Assembly (NCBI GenBank): GCA_015143295.1
Contig: CM026552.1
Coordinates: 61,870,944-61,934,943, forward strand
Length of the DNA: 64,000 nt
Direction of reading: 5' to 3'
DNA from: Tetracentron sinense
Taxonomy: Eukaryota; Streptophyta; Magnoliopsida; Trochodendrales; Trochodendraceae
The position numbers were made by a program, and so were the translations under genes. Under the pieces are notes generated by a model that was not told the origin of the DNA, made no database searches, and was given only the letters and a program-made list of their open reading frames with translations. Shown piece after piece: positions 34,195-46,948 of this stretch (position 1 is its first letter; each line of letters begins with the position of its first letter).

Positions 34195-34653
34195 ATAAGT
34201 TTGTGTATGGCCGGATAAGGAGTGTCAACAAAAACGTGGGCACAGCCTTACTTGATCATCAGAAGAACAAGAATAATGGGTTTCACTTGAACAAGGAAAC
34301 ATGGTGGCTTAAACAGTGACAGTCAAGTTATCCTTGGAGGTTGCAAGAAAATTGGGAATCACTGATTTACATAAGGAGTTATGCATTAGATGCTCGGTGA
34401 CGGATGGTCACTATCCACCTTGTAGTGCAAGTGTGGTACCATCATAAAATGGAAGATTACATTTGTAATATAAGGATCCCAATACTCATCTGGAATAAAA
34501 GGTTTATTCCCTAATTTCATATACTGAAGGAAACGATTAAATTTGAAGAAAGATGAGAGGATCATCAGATTTTAAAATCCCAAAAATCCGATGAACATAT
34601 GTGTAAAAATAAATGTTATAATTTATGGTTATTTTATTGTGTAGATATAAGCC

Positions 34654-35258
34654 ATGAATCCCCTTTCCAAGTTCTAGAAGAGAATCGGTTGACTGGTCCA
34701 AATTTTGTGGACTGGAAAAGAAACCTTGATATAGTGCTTATCTCTCCGAAGATAGCTTTTGTCCTCACATCCGACTATCCGGAATTCGATGAGGCAATTC
34801 AAACCCCTGAGGCAGTTGAGAAAGCCTCAAAGTGGCATGAGTCAAATAGTTTGGCCAAATGCTACATGCTTGCATCCATGTCAAATGTCCTTCAGCAACA
34901 GCACGAGGGTTTTGCTACGGCTAAGGACATATTGACTAATTTCCGGGAGTTGTTTGGGGAACAGAACAGAACTGCTAGGCAGTTGCCAATGAAAGGACTG
35001 ATGGGGACCAAGATGTCTGATGGTAGCCCAATCTGGGAACATGTTGTTAAGATGATGGGTTTCATTAATGAACTCTTAACCCTTAGAGCCGATCTTGACC
35101 AACAGAGTCAAATGGATGCGATCCTGAACTCTCTCCCGAAATCCTTTTCTGCATTTGTATTGAATTTCAGCATGAAAAAATTGGAGACATCTCTGCCAAA
35201 GCTCCTAAACATGTTGCAAGGAGCTGAGCACCTTATGAAGCACTTATTTATATTGTAG
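34654..35258 (+). pseudogene. gag: Truncated gag copy, array unit 2
   Basis: One base is missing just after the ATG (CCAAGTTCTAG for CCAAGATTCTAG), so the gag frame is entered instead from a leader ATG at about 34599. Beyond that the frame is open to the junction stop. Confidence 0.9.
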
Positions 35259-35716
35259 ATAAGTTTGTGTATGGCCTGATAAGGACTGTCAACTAAAATG
35301 GGGGCACAGCCTTACTTGACCATATGACGAGCGAGCATAATGGGTTTCACTTCAACAAGGAAACATGGCAGCTGAAACAGTGACAGTCATGTTATCCTTG
35401 GAGGTCGCGAGAAAATTTGAATCACTGATTTACATAAGGAGTTATGTATAAGATGCTCAGTGACGGATGGTTACTATCCACCTTGTTGTGCAAGTCTGGT
35501 ACTATCATAAAATGGAAGATTACATGTGTAATATAAGGATCCCAATACTCATCTGGAATAAAAGGTTTATTCTCTTATTTCATATACTGAAGGGAATGAT
35601 GAAATTTGAAGAAAGATGAGAGGATCTTCAGTTTTTAAAATCCCAAAAATCCGATTAATATATGTGTAAAAATAAATGTTATAATTTATGGTTAATTTAT
35701 TGTGTGGATATAAGCC

Positions 35717-36323
35717 ATGAATCCCCTTTCCAAGATTCTACAAGAGAATCGGTTGACTGGTCAAAATTTTGTGGACTGGAAAAGAAACCTTGATATTGTG
35801 CTTATCTCTTAAAAGATAGCATATGTCCTCACATCCGACTATATATCCGGAATTCGATCAGGCAATTCAAACCCCTGAGGCAGTTGAGAAAGCCACAAAG
35901 TGGCCTGACTCATATAGTTTGGCCAAATGCTACATGCTTGAATCCATGTCAAATGTCCTTCTGCAACAGCACGTGGATTTTACTACAGCTAAGGACATAT
36001 TGACAAATCTCCGGGAGATGTTTGGGGAATATAACAGAACTGCTAGGCAGTTGGTAATGAAAGGACTGATGGGGACCAAGACGTCTGATGGTAGCCCAGT
36101 CCGGGAACATGTTAAGATGATGGGTTTCATTAATGAACTCTTGACCCTTGGAGCTGATCTTGATCAACAGAGTCGAACGGATGCGATGCTGAACCCTCTC
36201 CCGAAATGCTTTTCTGCATTTGTGTTGAATTTTAGCATGAACAAATTGGAGACATCTCTACCAGAGCTCCTAAACATGTTACAAGGAGCTAGGCACCTTA
36301 TGAAGCACTTTTTTCAATTGTAG
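35717..36323 (+). pseudogene. gag: Truncated gag copy, array unit 3
   Basis: A TAA at 35810-35812 and a 4-nt insertion (extra TATA near 35840) break the frame; it is then open to 36323. One Val codon is missing near 36112. Confidence 0.9.
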
Positions 36324-36782
36324 ACAAGTTTGTGTATGGCCTCATAAGGAGTGTCAACTAAAATGGGGGCACAACCTTACTTGATCATATGACGAGCGAG
36401 AATAATGGGTTTCACTTGAATAAGGAAACATGACGGCCAAAACAGTGACAGTCATGTTATCCTTGGAGGTCGCGAGAAAATTGGGAATCACTGATTTACA
36501 AAAGGAGTTATGTAAGAGATGCTCAGTGACGGATGGTTACTATCCACCTTGTAGTGCAAGTGTGGTACTATCCTTAAATGGAAGATAACATGTGTAATAT
36601 AAGGATCCCAATACTCATCTGGAATAAAAGGTTTATTCCCTTATTTCATATACTGAAGGGAATGATGAAATTTGAAGAAAGATGAGAGGATCATCAGATT
36701 TTAAAATCCCAAAAATCCGATGAATATATATGTAAAAATAAATGTTATAATTTATGGTTATTTTATTGTGTAGATATAAGCC

Positions 36783-37358
36783 ATGAATCCCCTTTCCAAG
36801 ATTCTAGAAGAGAATCGGTTGACTGGTCCAAATTTTGTGGATTGGAAAAGAAACCTTGATATTGTGCTTATCTCTCAGAAGATAGCTTATGTCCTCACAT
36901 CCCACTATCCAGAATTCGATGAGGCAAATCAAACCCCTGAGGCAGTTGAGAAAGCCTCAAAGTGGCCTGAGTCAAATAGTTTGGCTAAATGCTACATGCT
37001 TGCATCCAAGTCAAATGTCTTTCAGCAACAGCACGAGGGTTTTGCTACAACTAAGGACATATTGACTAATCTGCGGGAGATGTTTAGGAAACAGAACAGA
37101 ACTGCTAGGGAGTTGGCAATGAAAGGACTGATGGGGACCAAGATGTCTGAAGGTAGCCCAGTCCGGGAACATGTTGTTCAGATGTTGGGTTTCATTAATG
37201 AACTCTTGACCCTTGGAGCTCATCTTGATCAACAGAGTCAAACGGATGCGATCCTGAACTCTCTCCCGAAATCCTTCTCTGCATTTGTGTTGAATTTCAG
37301 CGTGAAAAAATTTGGAGACGTCTCTATCAGAGCTCCTAAACATGTTGCAAGGAGCTGA
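36783..37358 (+). pseudogene. gag: Truncated gag copy, array unit 4
   Basis: This is the most intact truncated copy: open from the ATG for about 170 codons until an extra base near 37305 shifts the last part out of frame. Confidence 0.9.
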
Positions 37359-37848
37359 GCACTTTATGAAGCACTTATTTCTATTATTGATAAGTTTGTG
37401 TATGGCCTGATAAGAAGTGTCAACTAAAATGGGGGCACATCCTTACTTGTGCTTATGACGAACAAGAATAATGGGTTTCACTTGAACAAGGAAACATGGC
37501 GGCTAAAACAGTGAGAGTCATGTTATCTTTGGTGGTCGCAAAAAAATTGGGAATCACTGATTTACATAAGGAGTTATGCATGAGATGCTCAGTGACGGAT
37601 GGTTACTATCCACCTTGTAGTGCAAGTGTGGTACTATTATAAAATGGAAGATTACATGTGTAATGTAAGGATCCCAATACTCATCTGGAATAAATGGTTT
37701 ATTCCCTAATTTCATATATTGAAGGGATTGATGAAATTTGAAGAAAGATGAGAGGATCATCAGATTTTAAAATCCCAAAAATCCGTTGAATCTATGTGTA
37801 AAAATAAATGTTATAATTTATGGTTATTTTATTGTGTAGATATAAGCC

Positions 37849-38397
37849 ATGAATCCCCTTTCCAAGATTCTAGAAGAGAATCGGTTGCCTGGTCCAAATT
37901 TTGTGCACTGGAAAAGAAACCTTAATATTGTGTTTATCTCTCAGAAGATAGCTTATGTCCTCACATCCGACTATCCAGAATTCGATGATGAAATTCAAAC
38001 CCCTGAGGCAGTTGAGAAAGCCTCAAAGTGGCATGAGTCAAATAATTTGGCCAAATGCTACATGCTTGCATTCATGTCAAATGTCCTTCAGCTACGGCAC
38101 GAGGATTTTGCTACCGCTAAAGACATATGGACTAATCTTCGGGAGATTTTTGGGGAACAGAACAGAACTTCTAGGCAGTTGGCAATGAAAGCACTGATGG
38201 AGACCAAAATGTCTGATGGTAGCCCGGTCCGGGAAAATGTGTTTAAGATGACGGGTTTCATTAATGAACTACTGACCCTTGCAGCTGATCTTCATCAACA
38301 GAGTCAAACGGATGCGATCCGGAACTCTCTCCCGAAATCCTTTTCTGCATTTGTGTTGAATTTCAGCATGAACAAATTGGAGACATCTCTGCCATAG
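37849..38397 (+). pseudogene. gag: Truncated gag copy, array unit 5
   Basis: Open from the ATG to a TAG at 38395-38397 (GAG in most other units). Diagnostic changes shared with units 7 and 9 include KDIWTNLREIF and MKALMETKMSDG. Confidence 0.9.
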
Positions 38398-39459
38398 CTC
38401 CTAAACATGTTGCAAGGAGCTGAGCACCTTATGAAGCACTTATTTCTATTATAGACAAGTTTGTGTATGGCTTGATAAGGAGTGTCAACTAAAATGGGTA
38501 CACAGCCTTACTTGATCATATGACGAACGAGAATAATGGGTTTCACTTGTGCAAGGAAACATGGCGGCTTAAACAGTGACAGTCATGTTATCCTTGGAGG
38601 TCGCAAGAAAATTGGGAATCACTGATTTACATAAGGAGTTATGCATGAGATGCTCAGTGACGGATGGTTACTATCCACCTTGTAGTGCAAGTGTGGTACT
38701 ATCATAAAATGGAAGATTACATGTGTAATGTAAGGATCCCAATACTCATCTGGAATAAATGGTTTATTGTCACGCCCCAAAATACCCCCTAGGAGTTAAG
38801 GGATACTTTAGAGGTGACTACGTGTACCTGTCAAACCATCCTGTAATGCAAGAGGCTAAATATAATATAGTACAATGATAATCAGAGCGCAGAAACTAAA
38901 CATAAGTGCGGAAGCATAAGCCAACTTTTCTTTTCTTCTATAACTCCAAATAGTATTCCAAGTTAACATATACCAAATACAATCAAAGTAAAGGTGGACA
39001 TGCCCACCTATCAAAATACAAAAAGGAACTCTCTAACACTCTCCTCTCAACAGTAGTCGAGGTATGGCCACACATCCAAGTCCCCATCCTCTTGAGACTG
39101 CCATGGGATAGGTGGCTCTCTCTCCTCTACATACTCCTCCTCGACCCAAGGCTCGGGGTCGAGGACATCCACGGTACCTGCCGACATAAAAGTACGGCTG
39201 AGCATGGAATACTCAGCGAGTACAAACTAAGCTAACCATAATAATAACGCACGCATAACAACAGTGAGCAATACAAGATATTAATTTAAAGCAATAGTGA
39301 AAGCATAAGATACATAGCCATATCTTGACATACGTATATGAATGCAAAAACCTCGTTAAAACTCATGTCTCGGAAACCTTTTTCGTGTCTCGGTCAAATC
39401 ATGTATGTGTATCGTGTCTTGTCTTGTATTTCATGTCTTGATTTGTTCTTGACTTGTAT

Positions 39460-39795
39460 ACTTGTGAGCCGGAGGCTAGCACCCTTCCTTGGGCTACCAA
39501 CCTCCTTGTCATGTTCTTGTTCCGTTTCTCTTGTGAGCCAGAGGCTAGCACCCTTCCTTGGGCTACCAACCTCCTTGTCATGTTCTTGTTCCGTTTCTCT
39601 TGTGAGCCAGAGGCTAGCACCCTTCCTTGGGCTACCAACCTCCTTGTCATGTTCTTATTCCATTTCTCTTGTGAACCAGAGGCTAGCACCCTTCCTTGGG
39701 CTACCAACCTCCTTGTCATGTTCTCTCTTGCATTTCACTTGTGAGCCAGAGGCTAGCACCCTTCCTGGGGCTACCAACCTCCTTGTCATGTTCTT
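39460..39795 (-). repeat. 69-bp tandem repeat in E 3' LTR (5 units)
   Basis: Each unit has CTTGTGAGCC, AGAGGCTAGCACCC, TTGGGCTACCAACC and TCCTTGTCATGTTCTTG (plus strand). As 69 is a multiple of three, open frames of 100-200 codons persist on both strands; they are not genes. Confidence 0.95.
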
Positions 39796-40771
39796 GATTC
39801 ATTTCATATACAAATACAATCTTGGAAAAACCCGGTTTCATGCATGCATGCGTGCTTGTGTGCTTGTCAATAGTGGTAATCATGATGACATACTTGAATG
39901 GGCGGATCACATGACTATGGCATTTCAATCCTTAACATAGTGGTATGAAAATTTAGGCAACATATAGCACATTTGAGCAATTTATCATTTCTAAGAACAT
40001 TTACACAATTTCTATTTCCATTTTCTTCATTAAGTCCATTTATCCCTTGTTTAGTAATTTTATCAAACACCCGGTGGGCCACATTTCTTAGTCCTTCCAT
40101 TTCCTTTATTTAGTGCGTATTTTTCATCAAGACATCAAGGTACATTCGTTATTTGTAAAGTGCCCATCTTCCATTTTCCTTTTCACACATCACACAACAT
40201 CCATACGGCATCCAATCGCCTCAATCGACATCCCATCCACACATTTATTCCATTCCCCTTATCTTGTTTATATTTGTTGAGTTAATACAATGCATAGGGC
40301 AGGAAAAACATAATATATATAATCACCATTTACACTAGAAAACCTAGGTTATTGCTAGGGAAAGTTAGTAGGGTGTACTAACCTTGAATCAAGGCTTGAT
40401 CCTTGGTAGGGACCTTGATTGAAGCTCCAACTTGAAAGATGAAGCCTTTGCTTGAAAGAAGCTTGAGTTGGGGGAAGAAACCCCTTTCCAAACGTACGTG
40501 AGATGGCTGCCCTAGCTTGGAGAGTGGCTCCCACACGAGCTTGAGCCTTGAACTTGAAGCAAATCCAAGTTTGAGGACGACCAAGGATGGTCCACCCCTT
40601 TGATTTCTTCCTCAATGGAAACCCTAGGTCAAAACCCTCTTCTTCTCACTCTCTAGCTCTCAAAATGTCTAAGGGTTGTGAATGAGGGCTCAAAGGGTCG
40701 AGCAAACCCTTATGGGTAAGGGTTTAACACCCAAAAGACGAAAACGCCCTTACTAAAATTTCTGCAAAAAC

Positions 40772-40970
40772 GCGAAGACCGAGCGATCGGTGTTCATGAC
40801 CGATCGATCGGTTGCCTACCGAGCGATCGGTGTTTATGACCGATCGACCGGTCAAAAACTCACTCTCTGGAAAATTTCCCCATACAAAATTTCTGACCGT
40901 GCGATAGCTACCGATCGATCGGTTATGGACCGATCGATCGCTGACTGGACCGAGCGATCGGTCTTCTGTA
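40772..40970. repeat. GATC-palindrome cluster in E 3' LTR
   Basis: Eight or so motifs are present, including ACCGAGCGATCGGT and perfect ACCGATCGATCGGT palindromes, in the U3 part. It occupies the slot that in B holds the 26-bp array: the flank toward the LTR 5' end (GACTGTTTTG, CCATATCTTTTGACTCG) is shared with B. Confidence 0.88.
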
Positions 40971-41174
40971 TGTCTGGACTGTTTTGACCATATCTTTTGA
41001 CTCGCTTGTCGGATTTCGACGATTCAACTTGCGTTGGATCCGTCTTTCGAAAACGAACATTTTTGACATTTCGGAATTTCTGATTTCTCCCTTATTTATT
41101 AATTAGACTATAAAAATGGCCAATTAGCTATGAAGGTGGTATTCATTAAGGATGAAAAAGTCTGGGGTGCTACA

Positions 41175-41190
41175 TTCTCCCCCCCTTACA
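41175..41190 (-). other. Polypurine tract of element E
   Basis: GTAAGGGGGGGAGAA on the minus strand abuts the 3' LTR. The stretch 41191-41284 is non-coding. Confidence 0.85.
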
Positions 41191-41284
41191 AAAATTTCGT
41201 CCTCGAAATTTGGACAATGCGTGCTTTACAATTTAAACAACTTAGCATAACAATTTGAAACAAAATTACAAGTCATACATAAAA

Positions 41285-44090
41285 TCATTCAAACAACTCG
41301 TGGTACTTCGCCTTGACTTCGGCCTCACGTTCCCATGTAGCCTCTTCTCGAGCGTGATGTTGCCATTGCACGAGAACTAGCGGAATAGTCTTGTTGTGAA
41401 GTACTTGGTCTCTTCGATCCAAAATATGAACCGGCTTCTCAACCAAAGTGAGATCCTCTCGAATCTCAACCGGATCAAGCTCGATGACGTGAGAAGGATC
41501 CGGGATGTACTTCCGAAGCTGGGAGATATGAAACACGTTGTGGACCGCCGCCATGTGAGCGGGCAAAGCAACACGGTAAGCCACCTCGCCAACTCGAGTA
41601 ATGATCTTGAACGGACCCACATATCTCGGGCTAAGCTTGCCTCTCTTCCCGAATCGCATAACACCTTTGGTCGGTGAAATCCTTACAAACACAAAATCAC
41701 CGACTCGGAATTCAAGATCCCTCCTTCGGTTGTCGGCATAGCTTTTTCAGTCTATCTTGTGCGGTCTTCGACCTCTCCCGTATAAGCTTGACCCTATCCA
41801 CGGTTCGTTCAATCAACTCGGGGCCCAAAATCTTTCTTTCTCCCACTTCATCCCAATACAACGGGGATCTGCAACTCCTTCCGTACAAAGCCTCGAAAGG
41901 CGCCATTTGTATGCTTTCTTGATAACTATTGTTGTAAGCGAATTCCACCAAAGGTAGCTGATCTTCCCAACTTCCCTTGAAGTCTAGCATACATGCTCGG
42001 AGCATATCTTCAATAACCTGATTCACCCTCTCGGTTTGCCCGTCGGTCTGTGGGTGGAAAGCTGTGCTAAAGTCTAATCGGGAGCCCATTGCACCTTGAA
42101 AACTTTTCCAAAACTTGGATGTGAATCTTGAGTCTCTATCCGACACAATACTCACTGGCACCCCGTGTAATCGGACTATTTCCTTGATGTATAGCTCCGC
42201 TAACTGATTGGAGTTGAATGTAGTCCGGTACGGTAAGAAATGAGCGGACTTCGTGAGTCTATCAATAACTACCCATATAGCATCGGTCTTCTTGACCGTC
42301 TTCGGCAATCCCACGATAAAGTCCATAGAGATATATTCCCATTTCCACTCGGGAATAGGGAGGGACTGCAAAAGTCCAGCCGGCCTCCTGTGTTCGGCTT
42401 TGACTTGTTGGCACACCAAGCATTTAGACACATACTCCGCTATTTCTCGCTTCATGTTCCGCCACCAAAAATGCTTCTTCAAGTCCCTATACATTTTGGT
42501 ACCCCCGGGGTGAACGGTGTACTTGGACCGGTGAGCCTCGTACATGATTTCTCGCTTAAGCTTCTCATCGGCTGGGACACATACTCTTCCCTTGAAAGTG
42601 ATAATTCCATCTTCCCTCGCCGTAAAGTCCTTACTGCCACTTTTAACTGACTTGTCTCGGCAAGAAAGTAGTTCGGCATCCATTTCCTGCAACTCCTGGA
42701 TCATGCTCAACATAAATGGCCTAACTGTGATGCTAGCCATTACCGGCCCATAGGTAGGGAGACTAAAACTGATGTCGAGGTTGGATGCATCCTCCAGCAA
42801 TCTCCACTCCTTCAGCATCATATGCGCCAAAAGTCCAGTAGGCTTCCGGCTAAGAGCATCGGCTACTACATTTGCCTTGCCCGGGTGGTATTGAATGGAG
42901 CACTCATAGTCTTTCAAAAATTCTACCCATCTTCTTTGCCTCAGGTTCAACTCTTTCTGGGAAAACAAATACTTAAGGCTTTTATGATCTGTGAATACCT
43001 CAAATTGTTCCCCATAAAGATAATGTCGCCAAATCTTCAATGCAAACACAACTGCGGCGAGTTCTAAGTCATGAGTAGGGTAATTCTTTTCATGCTCCTT
43101 CAATTGTCTTGATGCGTAGGCAATGACTTTCTTATGCTGCATAAGGACACACCCAAGTCCGATATGCGAAGCATCGCTATATACCTCATAACCACCATGT
43201 CCGGATGGCACAGTAAGGACAGGGGCTGTGGTGAGGCGTTTCTTCAACTCTTGGAAACTTACTTCACATCGGTCACTCCAACTGAACTTTGCACTTTTTC
43301 TTGTCAAGTAGGTGAGAGGTGCAGCCAAACTGGAGAATCCCTCCACAAATCTCCGGTAGTAGCCTGCCAATCCGAGGAAACTACGTATCTCCGTAACGCT
43401 CTTAGGCCTCTCCCAACTCATGACTGCCTCAACCTTGGCTGGATCTACAGAAATACCCTCGGCCGACACCACGTGTCCAAGAAATGCGACTTTCTCTAGC
43501 CAGAACTCGCACTTACTCAATTTGGCATATAGCCTATGCTCTCTCAACATCTCCAGAGCAAGACGGAGGTCTCGTGCGTGATCTTCCCGTGTCTGGGAAT
43601 ACACCAAAATGTCATCAATGAATGCAATCACGCATCGATCCAAGTAAGATCGGAACACCCGGTTCATCAAATCCATGAATGCCGCCGGTGCATTCGTCAG
43701 CCCAAAAGGCATGACAAGGAACTCGTAATGCCCATACCGAGTCCTGAAAGCCGTCTTCTGAACATCTTCCGCCTTGATCCTTAATTGGTGATACCCCGAT
43801 CTAAGATCAATTTTGGAGAAGAATCTCGCTCCCTTCAGTTGGTCAAATAAGTCGTCTATCCTTGGCAAGGGATAACGATTCTTGATAGTTACCTTGTTCA
43901 ACTGACGGTAGTCTATACACATCCTCATAGACCCGTCCTTCTTCTTCACAAAGAGAACCGGAGCTCCCCACGGTGAGACACTTGGTTGGATGAAACCAAG
44001 TTGTTGTAACTCCTCAATCTGCTTCTTTAATTCTTCAAGCTCTATAGGGGCCATTCTATATGGTGCCCTTGAAATCGGAGCGGTACCCGG
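41285..44090 (-). pseudogene. pol: Element E pol: RT, RNase H, integrase, chromodomain-like tail
   Basis: The frame is open from the F insertion point through [12 protein letters not shown] (44054) for about 780 codons: RT motif [21 protein letters not shown], RNase [11 protein letters not shown] and [10 protein letters not shown], integrase HHCC ([17 protein letters not shown]), [13 protein letters not shown] and [12 protein letters not shown], all catalytic residues kept. One extra base near 41747 shifts the frame; the tail resumes from 41692 with [18 protein letters not shown] and the chromodomain-like [19 protein letters not shown]...WQHHAREEATWE, ending at 41285. Between about 42370 and 43190 the sequence differs strongly from B, while both sides are nearly identical to B. 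Confidence 0.93.
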
Positions 44091-44592
44091 TGTAACGACC
44101 CGGAATTTTAATAGAATAAAATTATACGTTTATGGATCCTTATCTGAGGTTGATTAGTTAAGTATTTGTTAAATTTGTGGAAAATCAGGTTTAAAGGCGA
44201 GGAGCTTCACCTTGGGCGTTGATCTTTTTCCCGAACGTGTTGGCAGTGTCCATTTTGCCCCTAGACGTCTCGAAAAGCGCGAAAGAAGTAAAATCCCTCT
44301 CCATCTCTTCTCTTTTCCCTTATTTAAGCTACTTTAATTACATGGAATGGTTTGGTGAAATTATGTGTGGATGGAAAAAGGTCGGAAACCTTATGGATGA
44401 TGTATGGATGAGATGAATGGAAGTGAAAATGGAGCAGAGGGATGGAGCCCTCGGTTTCGGGCTGTGCCTAGCTCGGAATTTAGGCTCAGTGTGATTTGCG
44501 ATAGATCGCAGGGGAAGTGTGATCGACTGCAGGAAGTTATGAGAGCCCGATTGGGCTTCTATATGTGTGATATGATGTGATTTTGACATTGT

Positions 44593-44880
44593 AAGGCAAT
44601 GGTAGGGTCCATTGGCCTGCTTAAGTTCCTTATCGGAACTACTCTTGTATGATGTGATGTTTGTTTTAAGGCAATGGTAGGTCCATTGGCCTGGTTAAGT
44701 TCCCTATCGGAACGAATCTGATATGATGTGATGTTTTAAAGGCAATGGTAGGTCCATTGGCCTGGTTAAGTTCCCTATCAGAACGAATCTGATATGATGT
44801 GATGTTTTAAAGGCATTGGTAGGGTCCATCGGCCTGGTAAAAGTCCCACCTCGGGACAACCTTTGTGTATGATGTGCTGT
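44593..44880 (+). repeat. ~72-bp tandem repeat in solo LTR F (4 units)
   Basis: Four units start near 44593, 44668, 44739 and 44810, each with AAGGCAATGGTAGG, CCATTGGCCTGG, TAAGTTCC and GATATGATGTGATG. Confidence 0.9.
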
Positions 44881-45289
44881 TGTTGGGACATGGTAAGGTG
44901 ATGGAATGGTCCATCGGCCGGGTAATGTTCCACACAGGAACGGTATACCATCGGACTTGGTCCACGGGCGTGAGGCCCAACTGGTTCAATTATTCAAGCA
45001 AGGCTTGAATAATTGGGGATTTCCTATGGTTAGAGAACCTAATCTACGTGAACTGCTGTCTGTGGTCCCTCTTTGGCTAGGTTCGGAGAGGCGGTATCTA
45101 TTATGAGCCCGGGTTCCTCCGTGACCGATAGTCGGGAGAGTTAGGACGACATTGGGCCATGGGCTCAAGGTTAGATTGGGGTCTATGGACCCAGGGATGT
45201 ATTGAGTTTACGAACTCAATGATGTTACCTTGAGGGGGCATTGACCTGTGTCGGCAGGTATGCACCCAACAGAGGCTGTGATGATATAT

Positions 45290-46215
45290 GATGGTAGCTG
45301 TCAGAGGTGTTGTGCCTGACAGGATTTGATGTCAGATGTGTTTTGCCTGACAGGATTTGATGTCAGAGGTGTTGTGCCTGACAGGATTTGATGTCAGATG
45401 TGTTTCCTGGTTATTAGATGGGTGTTCCTGGCATGTCAGATGTGTTATTCCTGGCAGGTCAGATGTGTTCCTGGTAATCAGATGTGTTTCCTGACAAGGG
45501 TATCATGTCAGATGTGTTTTGCCTGACAGGATTTGATGTCAGAGGTGTTGTGCCTGACAGGATTTGATGTCAGATGTGTTTCCTGGTTATTAGATGGGTG
45601 TTCCTGGCATGTCAGATGTGTTATTCCTGGAGGGGTCAGATGTGTTCCTGGTAATCAGATGTGTTTCCTGACAAGGGTATCATGTCAGATGTGTTTTGCC
45701 TGACAGGATTTGATGTCAGAGGTGTTGTGCCTGACAGGATTTGATGTCAGATGTGTTTCCTGGTTATTAGATGGGTGTTCCTGGCATGTCAGATGTGTTA
45801 TTCCTGGCAGGTCAGATGTGTTCCTGGTAATCAGATGTGTTTCCTGACAAGGGTATCATGTCAGAGGTGTTATGCCTGACAGAGTGATATGTCAGATGTG
45901 TACCTGATAGACAGGTGTTTCCTGATGGTCAGGTGTTTCCTGTTAGTCAGAGGTGCGTCCCTGGCTTGTCAGATGAGTTTCATTTTCCTGACAGGTTGGA
46001 TGGGTTTCCTGGCTATCAGATGTGTATCCTGGCGATCAGATGTGTATCCTGGCGATCAGATGTGTTTCCTGACAAATGTGGTTGTGTGTGTGTCGGTGTT
46101 CCCATAGAGGGAAAATATAAAGTAAGTGTCAGAGGTGTGGTTCCTGACAGAGTGTGATATGTCAGAGGTGTTGTTCCTGACAGAGTGTGATGTGTCAGAA
46201 GTATTGTTCCTGGCA
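45290..46215 (+). repeat. Two-level tandem repeat in solo LTR F
   Basis: Short words of about 20-28 bp built on GTCAGATGTGTTTCCTG and CCTGACAGGATTTGAT are arranged in a larger ~177-bp repeat starting near 45331, 45507 and 45684. Copies decay toward the right. No coding function. Confidence 0.9.
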
Positions 46216-46948
46216 GTTATCGGGTGAAGACCCGGGTTATGTGTAGAATATGATGATTTAAGGATTAATTGGGTTGACATACCCAATGATTGGTTATAAT
46301 CGGGAGAAGTCCCGATTGGTTGATAATTGAGTCTGTGGACTCATGGATAGAGGTTGTACACGGGCGAAGGCCCAGTCGATCGAGTCTGTGGACTCAAGGA
46401 TAAAGCGTGAGCGGTTATCTGAAACGATAACCTGGTGTCGTGGACAATGACTTGATGAATTTGACAACTTGGAGGTTGGGAACCTCGAATAGGGTGAGAT
46501 AGCTCTGAGTGACCTCGGGTCACGAATTACGATATTATTATAAATATGAGAATTGTACTGTACTAATATATCATTATTGATGAATGTTAATATGTGGAAA
46601 ATAGTTTAGATGAGCTGTGGATTTTGCTGGGCTTTATAGCTCACTCCTTCATCTTATGTCTTCAGATTCTGGAGCGATTGTAGATTAGCAAGAAGCTACG
46701 CTTGATAGAGTCTGGAGAGTTTTCCGGCGCAGTTGCGGCGCCAAAGTAAAGACTACTATAGCCAGTGAGGTAACGCATTTGCTTATGATGGGTTATTGTG
46801 ATGACCAGTTGTTATTGCTTATGTAAGCTCATAAGAAAAGTTCAAAATTCCCGCATTTTCGCGGGTAAAGTCTTCCGCATGCGTGGTTATGACGAACCGG
46901 CACGCGTCTCGGAACTTGATTCCTTAGGCGCGGGTTTGGGGCGTCACA

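Larger units (their letters stand above)
38768..41174 (-). repeat. Element E 3' LTR
   Basis: The LTR is 2407 bp, reading TGTAGCACCCCAG...GGGGCGTGACA on the minus strand. It holds the 69-bp array (5 units), a CTAGGGTTTCC motif at 40617-40628, and a GATC-palindrome cluster. It is shorter than the 5' LTR by two array units. Confidence 0.95.
44091..46948 (+). mobile_element. Solo LTR F inserted in element E pol
   Basis: This 2858-bp insertion starts TGTAACGACCCGG, ends GGGGCGTCACA and is flanked by CCCGG (44086-44090 and 46949-46953). It splits the protease-RT linker of E at PGTAP. It has no PBS, PPT or coding sequence. The TG...CA ends, 5-bp duplication and end sequence like the other Gypsy LTRs here support a solo LTR formed by LTR-LTR recombination. 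Orientation is inferred from the end sequences. Contents: AT-rich start, two tandem-repeat blocks, then unique sequence. Confidence 0.85.

Noticed and set aside
41285..41692. Host chromodomain protein
   Set aside because: It is the C-terminal end of the Gypsy integrase of E, shifted by one base from the main frame; the same block ends pol in A and B.
44091..46948. DNA transposon or MITE
   Set aside because: No long terminal inverted repeats; TG...CA ends, a 5-bp duplication and Gypsy-like end sequence fit a solo LTR better.
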